Origin: JBBSEZ01 sp038239195
GTDB taxonomy: Bacteria; Planctomycetota; Planctomycetia; Gemmatales; Gemmataceae
Reading direction: 5' to 3'
Length of the DNA: 23,611 bases
Assembly: GCA_038239195.1 (NCBI GenBank)
Contig: JBBSEZ010000116.1
Span: forward strand, 1-23,611
Part shown: positions 1 through 7,348 of the stretch, one piece after another
How the letters are laid out: the number at the start of each line of letters is the position of its first letter
How positions within the stretch are numbered: the stretch's first letter is position 1
The notes under the pieces: model-generated
The model's input: the letters and a program-made list of their open reading frames with translations, nothing else
What the model was told of the DNA's origin: nothing
Databases searched by the model: none
Program-made: the position numbers and the translations under genes

Positions 1-558
1 CGTTTTGAGCTGGCGCCGATGGCCGCCTCGGGTCCGGCGCGCCTGGCCGCACAGGCGGTTCACGCCTGCCTGCAACAGGCGGGCGTCAAGGACTTCGGCG
101 CCTCCCGCGTCACCCTCTCGGTGGAGACTCGGTACACCGGTGGGGAGAACAAGTTCGTCGGCTACCGGGCCCGGATCGGGTACAGCGTGGTGCTCGGCGA
201 CCTCGACCGGGCGGAGGAGTTGCTGGCCGGCCTGATCGCCGCGGGGGCGAACGAGCTGACGTCGGTCACGTTTCAGAAGCGGCTGAAGGAGGCCCGCGCC
301 GACGCCCGCCGGCGCGCCGTCGCCGCGGCGCGGGAGAAGGCCGAGCTGTACTGCGCCGCGGCGGGGGCGTTGGCAGGGAAGGTGTTGGCGATCGACGACG
401 TGAGCCCCGACGTCCTCTCCGGCAGGCAGGAAGGGCACGTCCACCGCGAGCCCGCCGTGGACGACGTGGAGGAAGGGAAGGCCCTCGACCCGGGGGCGAT
501 CGCGGTCGGCGCGGCGGTCTACGTGGTCTACGAGATCGAGCCCGGGGAGAAGGGATGA
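1..558 (+). CDS. SIMPL/DUF541 domain protein, 5'-truncated by the window edge
   Basis: The reading frame is already open at base 1, so the true start lies upstream; the Met at 19 is probably internal. The visible part (about 185 residues) fits the SIMPL (DUF541) family: a central GYRARIGYSVVL strand, the AAGANELTSVTF segment, a helix rich in Ala/Arg/Glu (KEARADARRRAVAAAREKAELY), then a LDPGAIAVGAAVYVVYEI ending like the usual 'PG.i.v.a.v.v.yei'. SIMPL proteins are typically periplasmic or envelope proteins of unclear molecular function, some linked to oxidative stress. Any signal peptide would lie outside the window. The stop overlaps the next start by ATGA, suggesting translational coupling. 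The family call is firm; the function is not known. Confidence 0.85.
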   Translation, partial: RFELAPMAASGPARLAAQAVHACLQQAGVKDFGASRVTLSVETRYTGGENKFVGYRARIGYSVVLGDLDRAEELLAGLIAAGANELTSVTFQKRLKEARADARRRAVAAAREKAELYCAAAGALAGKVLAIDDVSPDVLSGRQEGHVHREPAVDDVEEGKALDPGAIAVGAAVYVVYEIEPGEKG

Positions 559-1211
559 AGCAACTTTCCCACGCACTCGAACTGGCCCGCGAGCAACTTC
601 GGGGCTTGCTGCACCCGGAGGACGAGTGGGCCTGGGTGGGCATCGACATGCCCGACACGGCGGGGCTTCTCGCCAGCCCGCTCGGGCAACTGGTCTCGGC
701 CCTGGGGGACACGCCCGACGAGGCCCTGCAACGCCGCCGCTGGGGGAGGCTGTGCGTGTCGGTGGCCCGGCGCCTCCAGGCGTGCTGGGAGTTGCGTTGC
801 GACACCGACCCACTCTCCCCGCGGGCTCAGGCGGCGAACGACCGATTGTTTCAGGGCATCGAGTGGGACAGTCGGCTGGGGCTCGAGCACTGCACGGCGC
901 CCACTTACCGAGGAGAGGAACTGCCCGACGACTGCGACGTCACCGGCCCCTACCTCGTGGCACTGGCGGTCACCTGGTGCGTCTCCTTCGCCCGTGACCC
1001 GCGCCCGAACTACGTCGTCGGGTGCGTGCGAGAAGCCGACCGGGCGTTTCGCGCGTCCCCGTTACTAGCGCGGGACCAGTTTCGCAGGTGGGTGCTCGAC
1101 TTCGCGGTGCCGGCCGCGTGGGAGGACCGCGAGCTCACCGCGATCGAGCAGGGGGCGCTGCGGGACTACAACCTCGCTTTGGTGCGACGCTGGCGAGATG
1201 ACCGAGCCTGA
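555..1211 (+). CDS. Hypothetical protein, coupled to the SIMPL gene
   Basis: This 218-residue protein begins at the ATG that overlaps the SIMPL stop codon (ATGA), so the two genes are probably one operon. I do not recognise a family. It has no signal peptide or membrane segment. It is rich in Trp, Arg and acidic residues and carries several scattered Cys (for example in GRLCVSVARRLQACWELRC and VTWCVSFAR), without a regular metal-binding spacing. Codon use is high-GC3 like the neighbours, and the tight overlap supports a real gene. It looks cytoplasmic and mostly helical. The role is unknown. Confidence 0.75.
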   Translation: MKQLSHALELAREQLRGLLHPEDEWAWVGIDMPDTAGLLASPLGQLVSALGDTPDEALQRRRWGRLCVSVARRLQACWELRCDTDPLSPRAQAANDRLFQGIEWDSRLGLEHCTAPTYRGEELPDDCDVTGPYLVALAVTWCVSFARDPRPNYVVGCVREADRAFRASPLLARDQFRRWVLDFAVPAAWEDRELTAIEQGALRDYNLALVRRWRDDRA

Positions 1212-1413
1212 CGGGGGCGTTTCACAGGTGCATGCCTGCCTTCGATGCGGTCCGGACGGGGCCTGCGGGGCGCCCGCCGAAACGTGGCGCCAGCGCCGGT
1301 ATTCCGCTGGTGATCCTGCGTCGCGAGCGGGTGCCTCCGCCCTGATGGCGACGCCTGGCCGAGCCGGGCGAAGGCCGGGTGAGGGCGTGGGACGCGCCGC
1401 CTGATCTCCGTTC

Positions 1414-1434
1414 TCCCTCCCGTTCTCGGAGGGA
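1414..1434. terminator. Possible hairpin between convergent genes
   Basis: A 7-bp perfect stem (TCCCTCC / GGAGGGA) with a 7-nt loop lies 16 bases beyond the end of the minus-strand kinase gene, in the 239-base gap between convergent genes. There is no clear T run, so termination is only a guess. The rest of 1212-1450 shows no gene I can support. Confidence 0.3.
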
Positions 1435-1450
1435 CCGGCGGGCCAGGCAA

Positions 1451-2980
1451 TCACCCCCGCACCTGCTTCGCGAAGCTCTCTCTCCCCGCGCGATACGCCG
1501 CCGTCCAAGCCGCGTTGGGCTGGACGACGTCGCGGAACTTCACCATCCGCTCCACCGCATCGGCCACCCGATACTCCCCGCCGAGCCCGCTCTCTCGGCG
1601 CAGGTGGTTCTCCAACGCCGCCAGCGCCGTCACCGCTGCCCCCAGCGCCGGGCCCTCCGACGACACCAGGCGGTAGAGGGGCCGTTCGAGCACGCTGGCC
1701 AGCACTTCGCACATCAACGCGCTGCGCGCAATCCCGCCGGAGACGGTGATGCGGCTCACCTTCTGTCCCGCTGCCTCGTGCTCCTGCACGCCCCAGGCGA
1801 TCAGGTAGGCCAGCGCCTCCAGCGCCGCCCGATAGCGCACGCCCTCGTCCTTCGGCTCCTCGGGGGACCAGCGCACCCGCGCCTGCTTCACCCCCAGCGA
1901 CGGCTCCGGCTGCGCGAACGGCAGCACTGCCACGCCGCCCGCGCCGGCCGGGGCCCCCCTTCCGCTCGCCTCCAGCGCCTTCCAGTCGGGTTTCGGGCCG
2001 ACGATGGGGTCGAGGAACTGCGCGCCGTTGTTGTAGCAGCGCATCCACAAATACGGGCCCCAGTTGAGGCGCATCACGTCGAGCGCCCCGCCCCCCGGCA
2101 GGCTCGACGAGGAGTTGACCACCGCCGAGTTCCCCAGCACCACCGCCAACTGACCCGCATCGACCGCCCCGCCCCCCACCAGTCCCGCCTGCTGGTCGTC
2201 CGACGTGGGGAAGACCAGCGGCGCCTTGCCCGGCTCGAGGCCGGCGGCCACCGCCAGCCCCGGCGCCAACCGCCCCACCGGCTCGTCCTGGGCGACGATG
2301 CGGGGCAACTGCGCCCAGGCGAGGTCGCGTAACTCCTCCTTCTCGATGGCGCCGAGCATGGCCCGGCACCAGGCGTTGGTGCGCAGGTCCATGATGCCCG
2401 TCGAGGCCGCCGCCGAGACGCTCGCGACGTCGAAGTTGCCGGTGAGGTAGCCCGCCGCCAGCGAGCCGTGCGGCAGGATGCGATAGGTGCGGCGCCAGTC
2501 TTCGAGGGATAGGCAGGCCTCGTCCTTCACGAGATGGCTGAGCGTGTAGCGGCTGGCGTAGGGCCCGCCGAGGAGCTCGCGCACGCGCTCGGGCCCTCCC
2601 AGGCGGGCCAGCCCGCGCGCGTGGTACTCGGGCAGCGTCTGGTCGTTCCAGCAGATGGCCCGGCGCACCGGCAGGCGGTCGCGGTCGATCCGGCCGGCGG
2701 TGTGGTGCGTGGCGGACACCCCCCCGGCGCGCCACTGCGCGAGCCGGCCCAGGGCGCGCAACCGGTCGGCGATCGCGCGCGTGCTGGCATGGGCCTGGCC
2801 TTCGAGCTGGACCAGGCTCAGCTCGGACGCCCCGCCCTCGGTCCAGAGGTCGGTCGGCAGGCGCACCTCGGCGAGGGCCTGGCCGTCGAGGTCGAAGGCC
2901 AGGCACTTGACGGCGCCGGTGCTGAAGTCCCAGCCCGTCAGCACGGTGTCGGCGGGTACGCAACGGAGAGGCTCGGCCAC
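1451..2980 (-). CDS. FGGY-family carbohydrate kinase
   Basis: ATP-dependent kinase of the FGGY superfamily (xylulokinase, gluconokinase, glycerol kinase and relatives), acting in the cytoplasm on a sugar or polyol that the sequence does not identify. From the chosen start it is 509 residues, the usual size. Visible motifs: N-terminal phosphate loop DFSTGAVK (18-25), sugar-binding CWNDQ (110-114), SDDQQAG with the likely catalytic Asp at 262, LGNSAVV (282-288), and the C-terminal nucleotide-binding SGGIARSALMCEVL (414-427) followed by SSEGPALGAA. The frame stays open further upstream, but a GTG at 2978-2980 has GGAGG eight bases before it and gives a normal N-terminus, so I chose it. It is divergent from the DinB gene. 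XylB-like is most likely; the substrate is uncertain. Confidence 0.88.
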   Translation of the reverse strand: MAEPLRCVPADTVLTGWDFSTGAVKCLAFDLDGQALAEVRLPTDLWTEGGASELSLVQLEGQAHASTRAIADRLRALGRLAQWRAGGVSATHHTAGRIDRDRLPVRRAICWNDQTLPEYHARGLARLGGPERVRELLGGPYASRYTLSHLVKDEACLSLEDWRRTYRILPHGSLAAGYLTGNFDVASVSAAASTGIMDLRTNAWCRAMLGAIEKEELRDLAWAQLPRIVAQDEPVGRLAPGLAVAAGLEPGKAPLVFPTSDDQQAGLVGGGAVDAGQLAVVLGNSAVVNSSSSLPGGGALDVMRLNWGPYLWMRCYNNGAQFLDPIVGPKPDWKALEASGRGAPAGAGGVAVLPFAQPEPSLGVKQARVRWSPEEPKDEGVRYRAALEALAYLIAWGVQEHEAAGQKVSRITVSGGIARSALMCEVLASVLERPLYRLVSSEGPALGAAVTALAALENHLRRESGLGGEYRVADAVERMVKFRDVVQPNAAWTAAYRAGRESFAKQVRG

Positions 2981-3143
2981 GGGTGGTTCCTCCAGCGGGA
3001 GAGTGCGGACAGGTGCCCCAGGGATGGGTATGGGAACGACGCGGCCGCGGCGAGAGGGAAGGGCCGCGCCCCTTTTTTTCTGCCGCCGACCACTAAACTG
3101 AGGGGATCGGCCCGGTTCGCCCGCGCAAGAACAAGGAGCGATC

Positions 3144-3638
3144 GTGCATGGCGTTGACGCCATCCGGACGGCCCTGAAATCGACGGAACACCTGGTCAAG
3201 TGGTTCCTCGGCGACCTGTCGGACGCCGACCTGCTGGTGCGCCCCGCCCCGGGCGCCAATCACGTGGCCTGGCAGATCGGCCACGTCACCGCCACGGAGT
3301 GCAAACTGGCCTCGCAGCCGACGTTCGAGGCGAGCTACCCGAAGTTGCCCGAGAACTTCGCGCAACAACACTCCCAGGCGACACAGGCCCAGGAACCGCC
3401 GCAGGGGTTTGCCTCCAGGGCGCAGTACGTCGAGCTGTTCGCGCAGGTGCGCCAGGCGACGATCGCGGCCCTCGACAACCTGAGCGACGCCGACCTCGAC
3501 GCCCCGACCACCGGGCCGATGGCCGACTTCGCTCCCACGCTCGGGGCCCTGCTGATCCTGACCGCCAACCACTCGATGATGCACGCCGGCCAGTTCAGCG
3601 TCGTTCGCCGCAAGCTCGGCAAGCCGGTCCTGTTTTGA
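3144..3638 (+). CDS. DinB-family (DinB_2) protein
   Basis: This 164-residue protein has the four-helix DinB/YfiT-like fold pattern. The expected metal-binding histidines are visible: H47 in HVAWQIGHVT near the end of helix 2, and H143 and H147 in NHSMMHAGQFSVVRRKLGKP near the C-terminus. That last segment is a hallmark of the family. Members include bacillithiol and mycothiol transferases and many uncharacterised metal-dependent proteins, so no reaction is assigned. The start is GTG at 3144, five bases after AAGGAG (3133-3138); an ATG at 3148 is in another frame. It is divergent from the sugar kinase and 64 bases upstream of the DUF2784 gene on the same strand. Confidence 0.87.
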   Translation: MHGVDAIRTALKSTEHLVKWFLGDLSDADLLVRPAPGANHVAWQIGHVTATECKLASQPTFEASYPKLPENFAQQHSQATQAQEPPQGFASRAQYVELFAQVRQATIAALDNLSDADLDAPTTGPMADFAPTLGALLILTANHSMMHAGQFSVVRRKLGKPVLF

Positions 3639-3702
3639 CAAGAACGCCGGGGCCCACGCGAATAACCACGGGGGACCGTGCAGCGAGGAAGAGGGGCGCG
3701 AG

Positions 3703-4200
3703 ATGAGCAACATCGTGAAGGCCGACGTCGTGGTGATTGTCCACGCCTTGTTCGTCGCCTTCGTCGTCCTGGGCCAGTTCCTCATCATGATCTTCGGCCC
3801 GTGGGGGTTTCGCTGGACGCGCAACTTCACGTTCCGCGCCATTCACCTCGCCGCAATCGCCTTCGTGGCGGGCGAGGCGGTGGCCGGCGTGGAGTGCCCG
3901 CTCACGGTGTGGGAACGCGACTATCGCGACGGCAACATCCGCGACGTCGGACAGTCCTGTCTGGTGGCGCGCCTGGCCAACCGCGCCCTCTGGTACGAGG
4001 TCGCGCGCCCAGACCAGCAGGTATGGTTCCTGCGCGGGCACGTGACGTTCGCCGTGCTGGTGCTCGTCACCTTCTACCTCGTGCCGCCGCGCTGGCCGTG
4101 GAAGAAGAAACGCGCGCTCCCGGGCCCGGCAGCAGCGCCGGCCGAGCAGGCAGGAGCGGAGCAGGCGAATAGGCCTCTCTCTCAATCGATCTCCCGGTAG
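3703..4200 (+). CDS. DUF2784 family membrane protein
   Basis: A 165-residue inner-membrane protein. The first helix is at about 8-29 (HALFVAFVVLGQFLIMI), followed by RWTRNFTFRAIHLAAIAFVAGEAVAGVECPLTVWE, whose CPLTVWE (65-71) is the signature of the DUF2784 family, and a last helix at about 112-127 ending in VPPRWPWKKK. The conserved His and Cys could bind a cofactor, but the family has no established function that I know of. The C-terminal tail after the KKK cluster is Ala/Pro-rich and its last codons lie antisense to the HD-GYP remnant at 4182. The tail may therefore be an extension acquired when that neighbour decayed. Confidence 0.85.
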   Translation: MSNIVKADVVVIVHALFVAFVVLGQFLIMIFGPWGFRWTRNFTFRAIHLAAIAFVAGEAVAGVECPLTVWERDYRDGNIRDVGQSCLVARLANRALWYEVARPDQQVWFLRGHVTFAVLVLVTFYLVPPRWPWKKKRALPGPAAAPAEQAGAEQANRPLSQSISR

Positions 4201-4290
4201 ATGCGGTCGGGCTCGTGGTAGCAGCACGAGAACGCCTCCAGGAGCATCGGGTCGAACTGCCCCTCCGAGCCTCCTGGATCGCGCGCACGG
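4182..4290 (-). pseudogene. C-terminal remnant of an HD-GYP-like phosphodiesterase
   Basis: On the minus strand the last codons before a stop at 4182-4184 read EGQFDPMLLEAF and then EPDRIYREID. This matches the usual end of HD-GYP proteins (a 'G.QFDP.lveaF' helix after the catalytic domain). Nothing upstream on the minus strand carries the HD or GYP motifs, so only the tail survives. A neighbouring frame just upstream reads RAIQEARRG, also HD-GYP-like, which suggests a frameshift near 4265. It overlaps the last codons of the DUF2784 gene in opposite orientation. HD-GYP proteins hydrolyse cyclic-di-GMP; this fragment could not. Confidence 0.45.
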
Positions 4291-4503
4291 CGGGGCCCGA
4301 GACCAGAACTCCCGGTAGGCGCTTGCGTCACCTGCAGCGCACGGTCCGATAGCAGGCGCGACCTTGCGAGGGGCCTCCCGCCAACTGACCTCCCCGCTTC
4401 CCTCCCGCGGCGGCTTCGAGGGCACTTTCGATGAGCCTGTCCGCTCGCCGACTGGTCCCTTGCGCCGGGCCGTGGGTGTGGCCAAAGATCCGGGAGCGCG
4501 GAT

Positions 4504-4554
4504 CGCCAAGCCGCAAGCGGCGGGCCCCGGCGCAATTCCGCTTGCGGCTTGGCG
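4504..4554. repeat. 17-bp inverted repeat
   Basis: A perfect 17-bp inverted repeat (4504-4520 with 4538-4554; arm begins CGCCAAGCCGCAAG) encloses a 17-base GC-rich loop. It lies inside the decayed stretch 4291-4598, where I see no intact gene. It shares the core CCGCTTGCGG with the palindrome at 5581-5640. It may be a mobile palindrome or a leftover intergenic hairpin. Confidence 0.7.
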
Positions 4555-4598
4555 GGGCCCTCCCGCAATCGTTGCCTCGCCCCGGGGCGTTTGCTTTC

Positions 4599-4853
4599 GC
4601 CTTCCTGCTCGCGACGGCACACCTTTCGCATCGCTTTGACGAGGTGGATGACGCGAAGCAAGACCTCGCGAAGCTGGAGGACAAGGTGCGGCCAGACCAG
4701 CCCAGCCCATCACGCCAGCCGACGTCCGCGCCTTCGTCAAAAAGTAAGGTGGCGATCGAGCTGGGCAAGGGGGCCGAAGGCAACGATCCGAAGGCGGGAC
4801 GCAAGGCGGCAGTGGAGCTGAAGGCGACTCGCGTGAACTGCCACGCCCTTTGA
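4599..4853 (+). pseudogene. Decayed relative of the downstream c-type cytochrome
   Basis: The frame ending at 4853 contains EVDDAKQDLAKLEDKV, which resembles DDDAKKTIKAAQKDIVDLAK near the N-terminus of the cytochrome at 4966. It ends in DPKAGRKAAVELKATRVNCHAL, which lines up with NPAAVKKAAGSIDEACVSCHND at that protein's C-terminus. The expected heme-binding CxxCH is RVNCH here: CGC stands where TGC would give Cys. The roughly 100 residues between the two ends are missing, and another frame reads ITPADVRAFVKK before a stop, which suggests frameshifts. This is best read as a broken tandem copy. The similarity was aligned by eye and is short. Confidence 0.4.
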
Positions 4854-4965
4854 GCGACTTGCCGCGTTGGGGCGCGGCCCATAACCCTAATTCGGAGTCT
4901 TGAACGTTCCCCCGACAGGACGGGGGAGTGGACGGCAACGATTGACCGACGCAGGGGAGCAACAC

Positions 4966-5562
4966 ATGAGACACGGGAACTGGCTGGCGAGCGGCGCCCT
5001 GTTGGCCCTGGGCATCTTCTTGCTGAGCGGCAACGCGGCGACCAGCGCCGACGACGACGCCAAGAAGACGATCAAGGCGGCCCAGAAGGACATCGTCGAT
5101 CTGGCCAAGGACGTCGAGAGCGGCAAGATCGACCCCAAGAGGGCAGCGGCGATCCGCAAGAAGTACGAGGACCTTCAGGACGTCATGACCGTCTTCAAGC
5201 CGCGCGGCAAGGTCGGCCTCGGTGTCGGCCCGGTCGCCGAGTTCGATGGCATCGAGATCAAGTTGCGAAACCTCCGTCGAGGCGCCCTGAGCAAGGCAGC
5301 CCTGGACAAAGAGTCGGCCGATCTCATTAAGATGGCCTACGTCAACCTCGCGGCGGCCGAGATCGTCGAACACTACGCCCCGGCCAAGAAGAACAAGGAA
5401 GGCAAGAGCGCCAAGGAGTGGAAGCAGCACACCGCCGACTGGAAGAAGGCGTCGAAGGAGTTCGTCGATGCCGTCAAGAAGAAGAACCCCGCAGCCGTCA
5501 AGAAGGCCGCCGGGTCCATCGACGAAGCGTGCGTGAGTTGCCACAACGATTTCAAGGAGTAA
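4966..5562 (+). CDS. Secreted c-type cytochrome (cytochrome c'-like)
   Basis: A 198-residue exported protein. The N-terminus is a signal peptide (MRHGNWLASGALLALGIFLL, cleaved after about SGNAATSA). The body is helical and Lys-rich, with an amphipathic N-terminal part and a C-terminal EWKQHTADWKKASKEFVDAV helix. The single heme attachment motif CVSCH (189-193) sits five residues before the end, the arrangement of cytochrome c'/c-556 type proteins, where heme is held by a four-helix bundle. A role in periplasmic electron transfer or gas/redox sensing is inferred from the fold. The frame is open from 4900, but the ATG at 4966 follows AGGGGAG and starts the signal peptide. A decayed relative lies just upstream and a long palindrome just downstream. 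Confidence 0.8.
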   Translation: MRHGNWLASGALLALGIFLLSGNAATSADDDAKKTIKAAQKDIVDLAKDVESGKIDPKRAAAIRKKYEDLQDVMTVFKPRGKVGLGVGPVAEFDGIEIKLRNLRRGALSKAALDKESADLIKMAYVNLAAAEIVEHYAPAKKNKEGKSAKEWKQHTADWKKASKEFVDAVKKKNPAAVKKAAGSIDEACVSCHNDFKE

Positions 5563-5577
5563 CGGCACCAGGCCGGC

Positions 5578-5640
5578 CCATTTAGCCGCCCCGCTTGCGG
5601 GGCGCGACCCCGGTCGCGCCTCGCAAGCGGGGCGGCTAAA
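5578..5640. repeat. 60-nt near-perfect palindrome, likely bidirectional terminator or REP-type pair
   Basis: Bases 5581-5640 fold on themselves almost completely: 5581-5599 pair with 5622-5640, 5601-5609 pair with 5612-5620, and the loop is two bases (one G/T mismatch). Each half can also form its own hairpin (GCCCCGC-tt-GCGGGGC in the left half), like a head-to-head pair of REP units. It lies 18 bases after the cytochrome stop and directly before the end of a minus-strand coding remnant, a good place for a two-way terminator. The first 13 bases (5578-5590, CCATTTAGCCGCC) recur at 15704-15716. Confidence 0.8.
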
Positions 5641-5642
5641 CG

Positions 5643-5830
5643 TTAGAACCCATTCACCTCGATCAATGCGCGAACCTGTCGCAACAGCGCCTCGCCCCTC
5701 CCCGGGACGGAGATGCGCCGATCCAGCGAACCGCAGGGTGCCTCCAGCCAGCGCAGCAACATGTTGCGGATGGCGCTCTCGTCGGTACGCGGGTTGTCCC
5801 TGGCCCGCGATTGCCAACGGTTGCGGGGCG
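5643..5830 (-). pseudogene. Unidentified C-terminal coding remnant
   Basis: On the minus strand, the stretch before the stop at 5643 has the codon pattern of a real gene (G/C in most third positions). It reads NPRTDESAIRNMLLRWLEAP, continuing to LLRQVRALIEVNGF. Upstream of about 5830 the frame loses this character and runs into sequence just before the PEP-CTERM gene. I do not recognise the family. It is probably the 3' end of a gene otherwise lost. The rest of 5831-6013 shows no gene I can support. Confidence 0.35.
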
Positions 5831-6013
5831 AGAGGCAACGGGCCGGTCCTGCGCAGACGACGGTACAACAAGAGCGGCAAGAGGGGATGGTTGCTCTTTT
5901 TTCGGGACGGGCAGGTTGAGCAGGATGCGCCCAAAGGAGGGGGACGCGGCGGGACAGCGCCCTTCGGGCTACTCTGGCCCCTGCCGAGTCCCTCACCCAA
6001 CCTACTTCGGCAT

Positions 6014-6018
6014 GGAGG
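6014..6018 (+). promoter_or_regulatory. Ribosome binding site that fixes the GTG start at 6026
   Basis: GGAGG lies seven bases before the GTG at 6026-6028. The frame is open far upstream, so this site and the signal peptide that follows decide the start. Confidence 0.75.
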
Positions 6019-6025
6019 TCAACCT

Positions 6026-6736
6026 GTGACGTCTCGTTCCCAGCCACTTGCATTCGCGGCCGTTTGCGCTCTCTTCCTCGGTTTGGCGGGGCCGGCACGG
6101 GCCGCGTACATCACCAACGGCAGTTTCGAGTCCGGCACCGATCCGGGCAGCACTTTCATCACGCTGGGGGCCGGCAGCACTGCCATCACCGGGTGGACCG
6201 TGGGCGGCGCCGGCATCGATTACATCGGCGGTTACTGGCAAGCCGGCAGTGGCAGTCGTAGCCTGGACCTCAGCGCCGTCGATGCGGGCTCGATCAGCCA
6301 GACGCTCTCCGGCCTGACCGTCGGCACCAACTATCAGGTCTCCTTCCTGATGGCCGGGAACGTCGATGGATCTACGAAAACGATGAACGTCGCCGTCGAT
6401 TCGGTCTCTCAGAACTACACCTTCGACACGGCGGGCAAAAGCTACCAGGACATGGGCTGGGCCCCGATGACCTTCAACTTTACGGCGACGAGCAGTACGC
6501 CGACGCTCACCTTCACGAGCCTCGAGAACAGCTCCCAAGGCCCGGCCCTGGACGACGTCTCGGTCACTGCGACGAATGTGGCCACTCCGGAGCCCGGCAG
6601 CCTCACCCTGCTCGGCCTCGGGGCCACCGGCCTCGTTCTCAGGGCGTGGCGACGTCGGGCCCGCCAGCGGCTCGAGGCTTTGCGTCCGAGCATGAACCAC
6701 AAGTGCGCAAGAACAGGGCCTGTTCGGGGGCAGTAG
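6026..6736 (+). CDS. Choice-of-anchor C / PEP-CTERM secreted protein
   Basis: A 236-residue exported protein. A signal peptide spans about 1-27 (FAAVCALFLGLAGPARA). Residues 28-185 form a beta-rich domain of the choice-of-anchor C (DUF642-like) type: ITNGSFESG at the start, then IDYIGGYWQA, SLDLSAVDAGSISQTLSGL, YQVSFLMAGN, and ALDDVSVTA at the end. A PEP-CTERM sorting signal follows: PEPGSLTLLGLG (188-199), a short hydrophobic helix and the basic cluster WRRRARQR. Such proteins are normally processed by exosortase at the membrane and released to the surface or matrix. Odd: 23 further residues follow the basic cluster, whereas the signal usually ends the protein. No exosortase gene is in the window. 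The start is set by GGAGG before GTG. Confidence 0.85.
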   Translation: MTSRSQPLAFAAVCALFLGLAGPARAAYITNGSFESGTDPGSTFITLGAGSTAITGWTVGGAGIDYIGGYWQAGSGSRSLDLSAVDAGSISQTLSGLTVGTNYQVSFLMAGNVDGSTKTMNVAVDSVSQNYTFDTAGKSYQDMGWAPMTFNFTATSSTPTLTFTSLENSSQGPALDDVSVTATNVATPEPGSLTLLGLGATGLVLRAWRRRARQRLEALRPSMNHKCARTGPVRGQ

Positions 6737-7348
6737 CGGTTGGCCTTCTTTTCGCTTGTCGCGCCGGCGAGGCGCGGCAGACTCAACGACGGTTCCCCTC
6801 CTTGTGGGAGGACACCAATCACGAGGCCAGCTCTGCCGCAAGGTGGGGCTGGCCTTCTTTGGTGGGGCCTCGCCCCTGTCGCCCCCAGAAGATTGCGTGA
6901 ACGGCGTGGGCCCCGTCTGCCGATAACAACATCGCCGAGGCGCCCACAGGCCCTTCCCGGTGCCTGCCCAGCCACGGCGACTCCTCCGATTGGCGATCTG
7001 AGGTGGCCGGCGGGGGATGGGCCCCCCGCGCCGGCCGCTGACGCCACAAAATCCTATTGGCTTTCTGGGGGGCGGGCGGGGTATGCCCACCCCGCGCCGG
7101 CCGCTCTGTTTTCTGTCCCCCTCGCCCAAGCCCCGACGCCCTCGCGATTCGAGGCCCGGCCCCCTTCTTCCAGGCGTCGCAAGCGCGGCGGGACCGAGCT
7201 TCCCCTTCATCGGGGGCCTGCTGGTGCGCGATGCGCTCTGCCCGCGCTGCCAGGGGCCCTGCTTCGCTCGATCCGATCCGGGCACTGAACCGGGGGGCCT
7301 TCCGCCGTATCCTATCCTCGAAAGGTCGCCCCTCGAGAGCGCTCCGCC
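6737..7348. other. 612-base stretch with no supportable gene; GC-rich imperfect repeats
   Basis: No reading frame here shows a family motif, signal peptide or consistent codon pattern. Near its middle are two GC-rich imperfect hairpins about 66 bases apart (about 7005-7036 and 7066-7101) that share the 16-mer CCCCGCGCCGGCCGCT (7024-7039 and 7090-7105). Phrases such as TGGCCTTCTTT occur twice (near 6741 and 6851). The stretch looks like decayed or repeat-derived spacer before the nucleotidyltransferase pair. Confidence 0.6.

Noticed and set aside
1212..1450. Possible transposase or small-gene remnant between convergent genes
   Set aside because: No frame gave a family motif; apart from a short hairpin I saw nothing to support.
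2981..3259. Upstream extension of the FGGY kinase to 602 codons
   Set aside because: It would overlap the divergent DinB gene, whereas the GTG at 2980 has a good ribosome binding site and yields the normal N-terminus.
3595..6000. An 801-codon open frame on the minus strand
   Set aside because: It runs antisense to DUF2784, the decay zone and the cytochrome. It has no family motif along its length and its composition follows the GC-rich third positions of the opposite strand.
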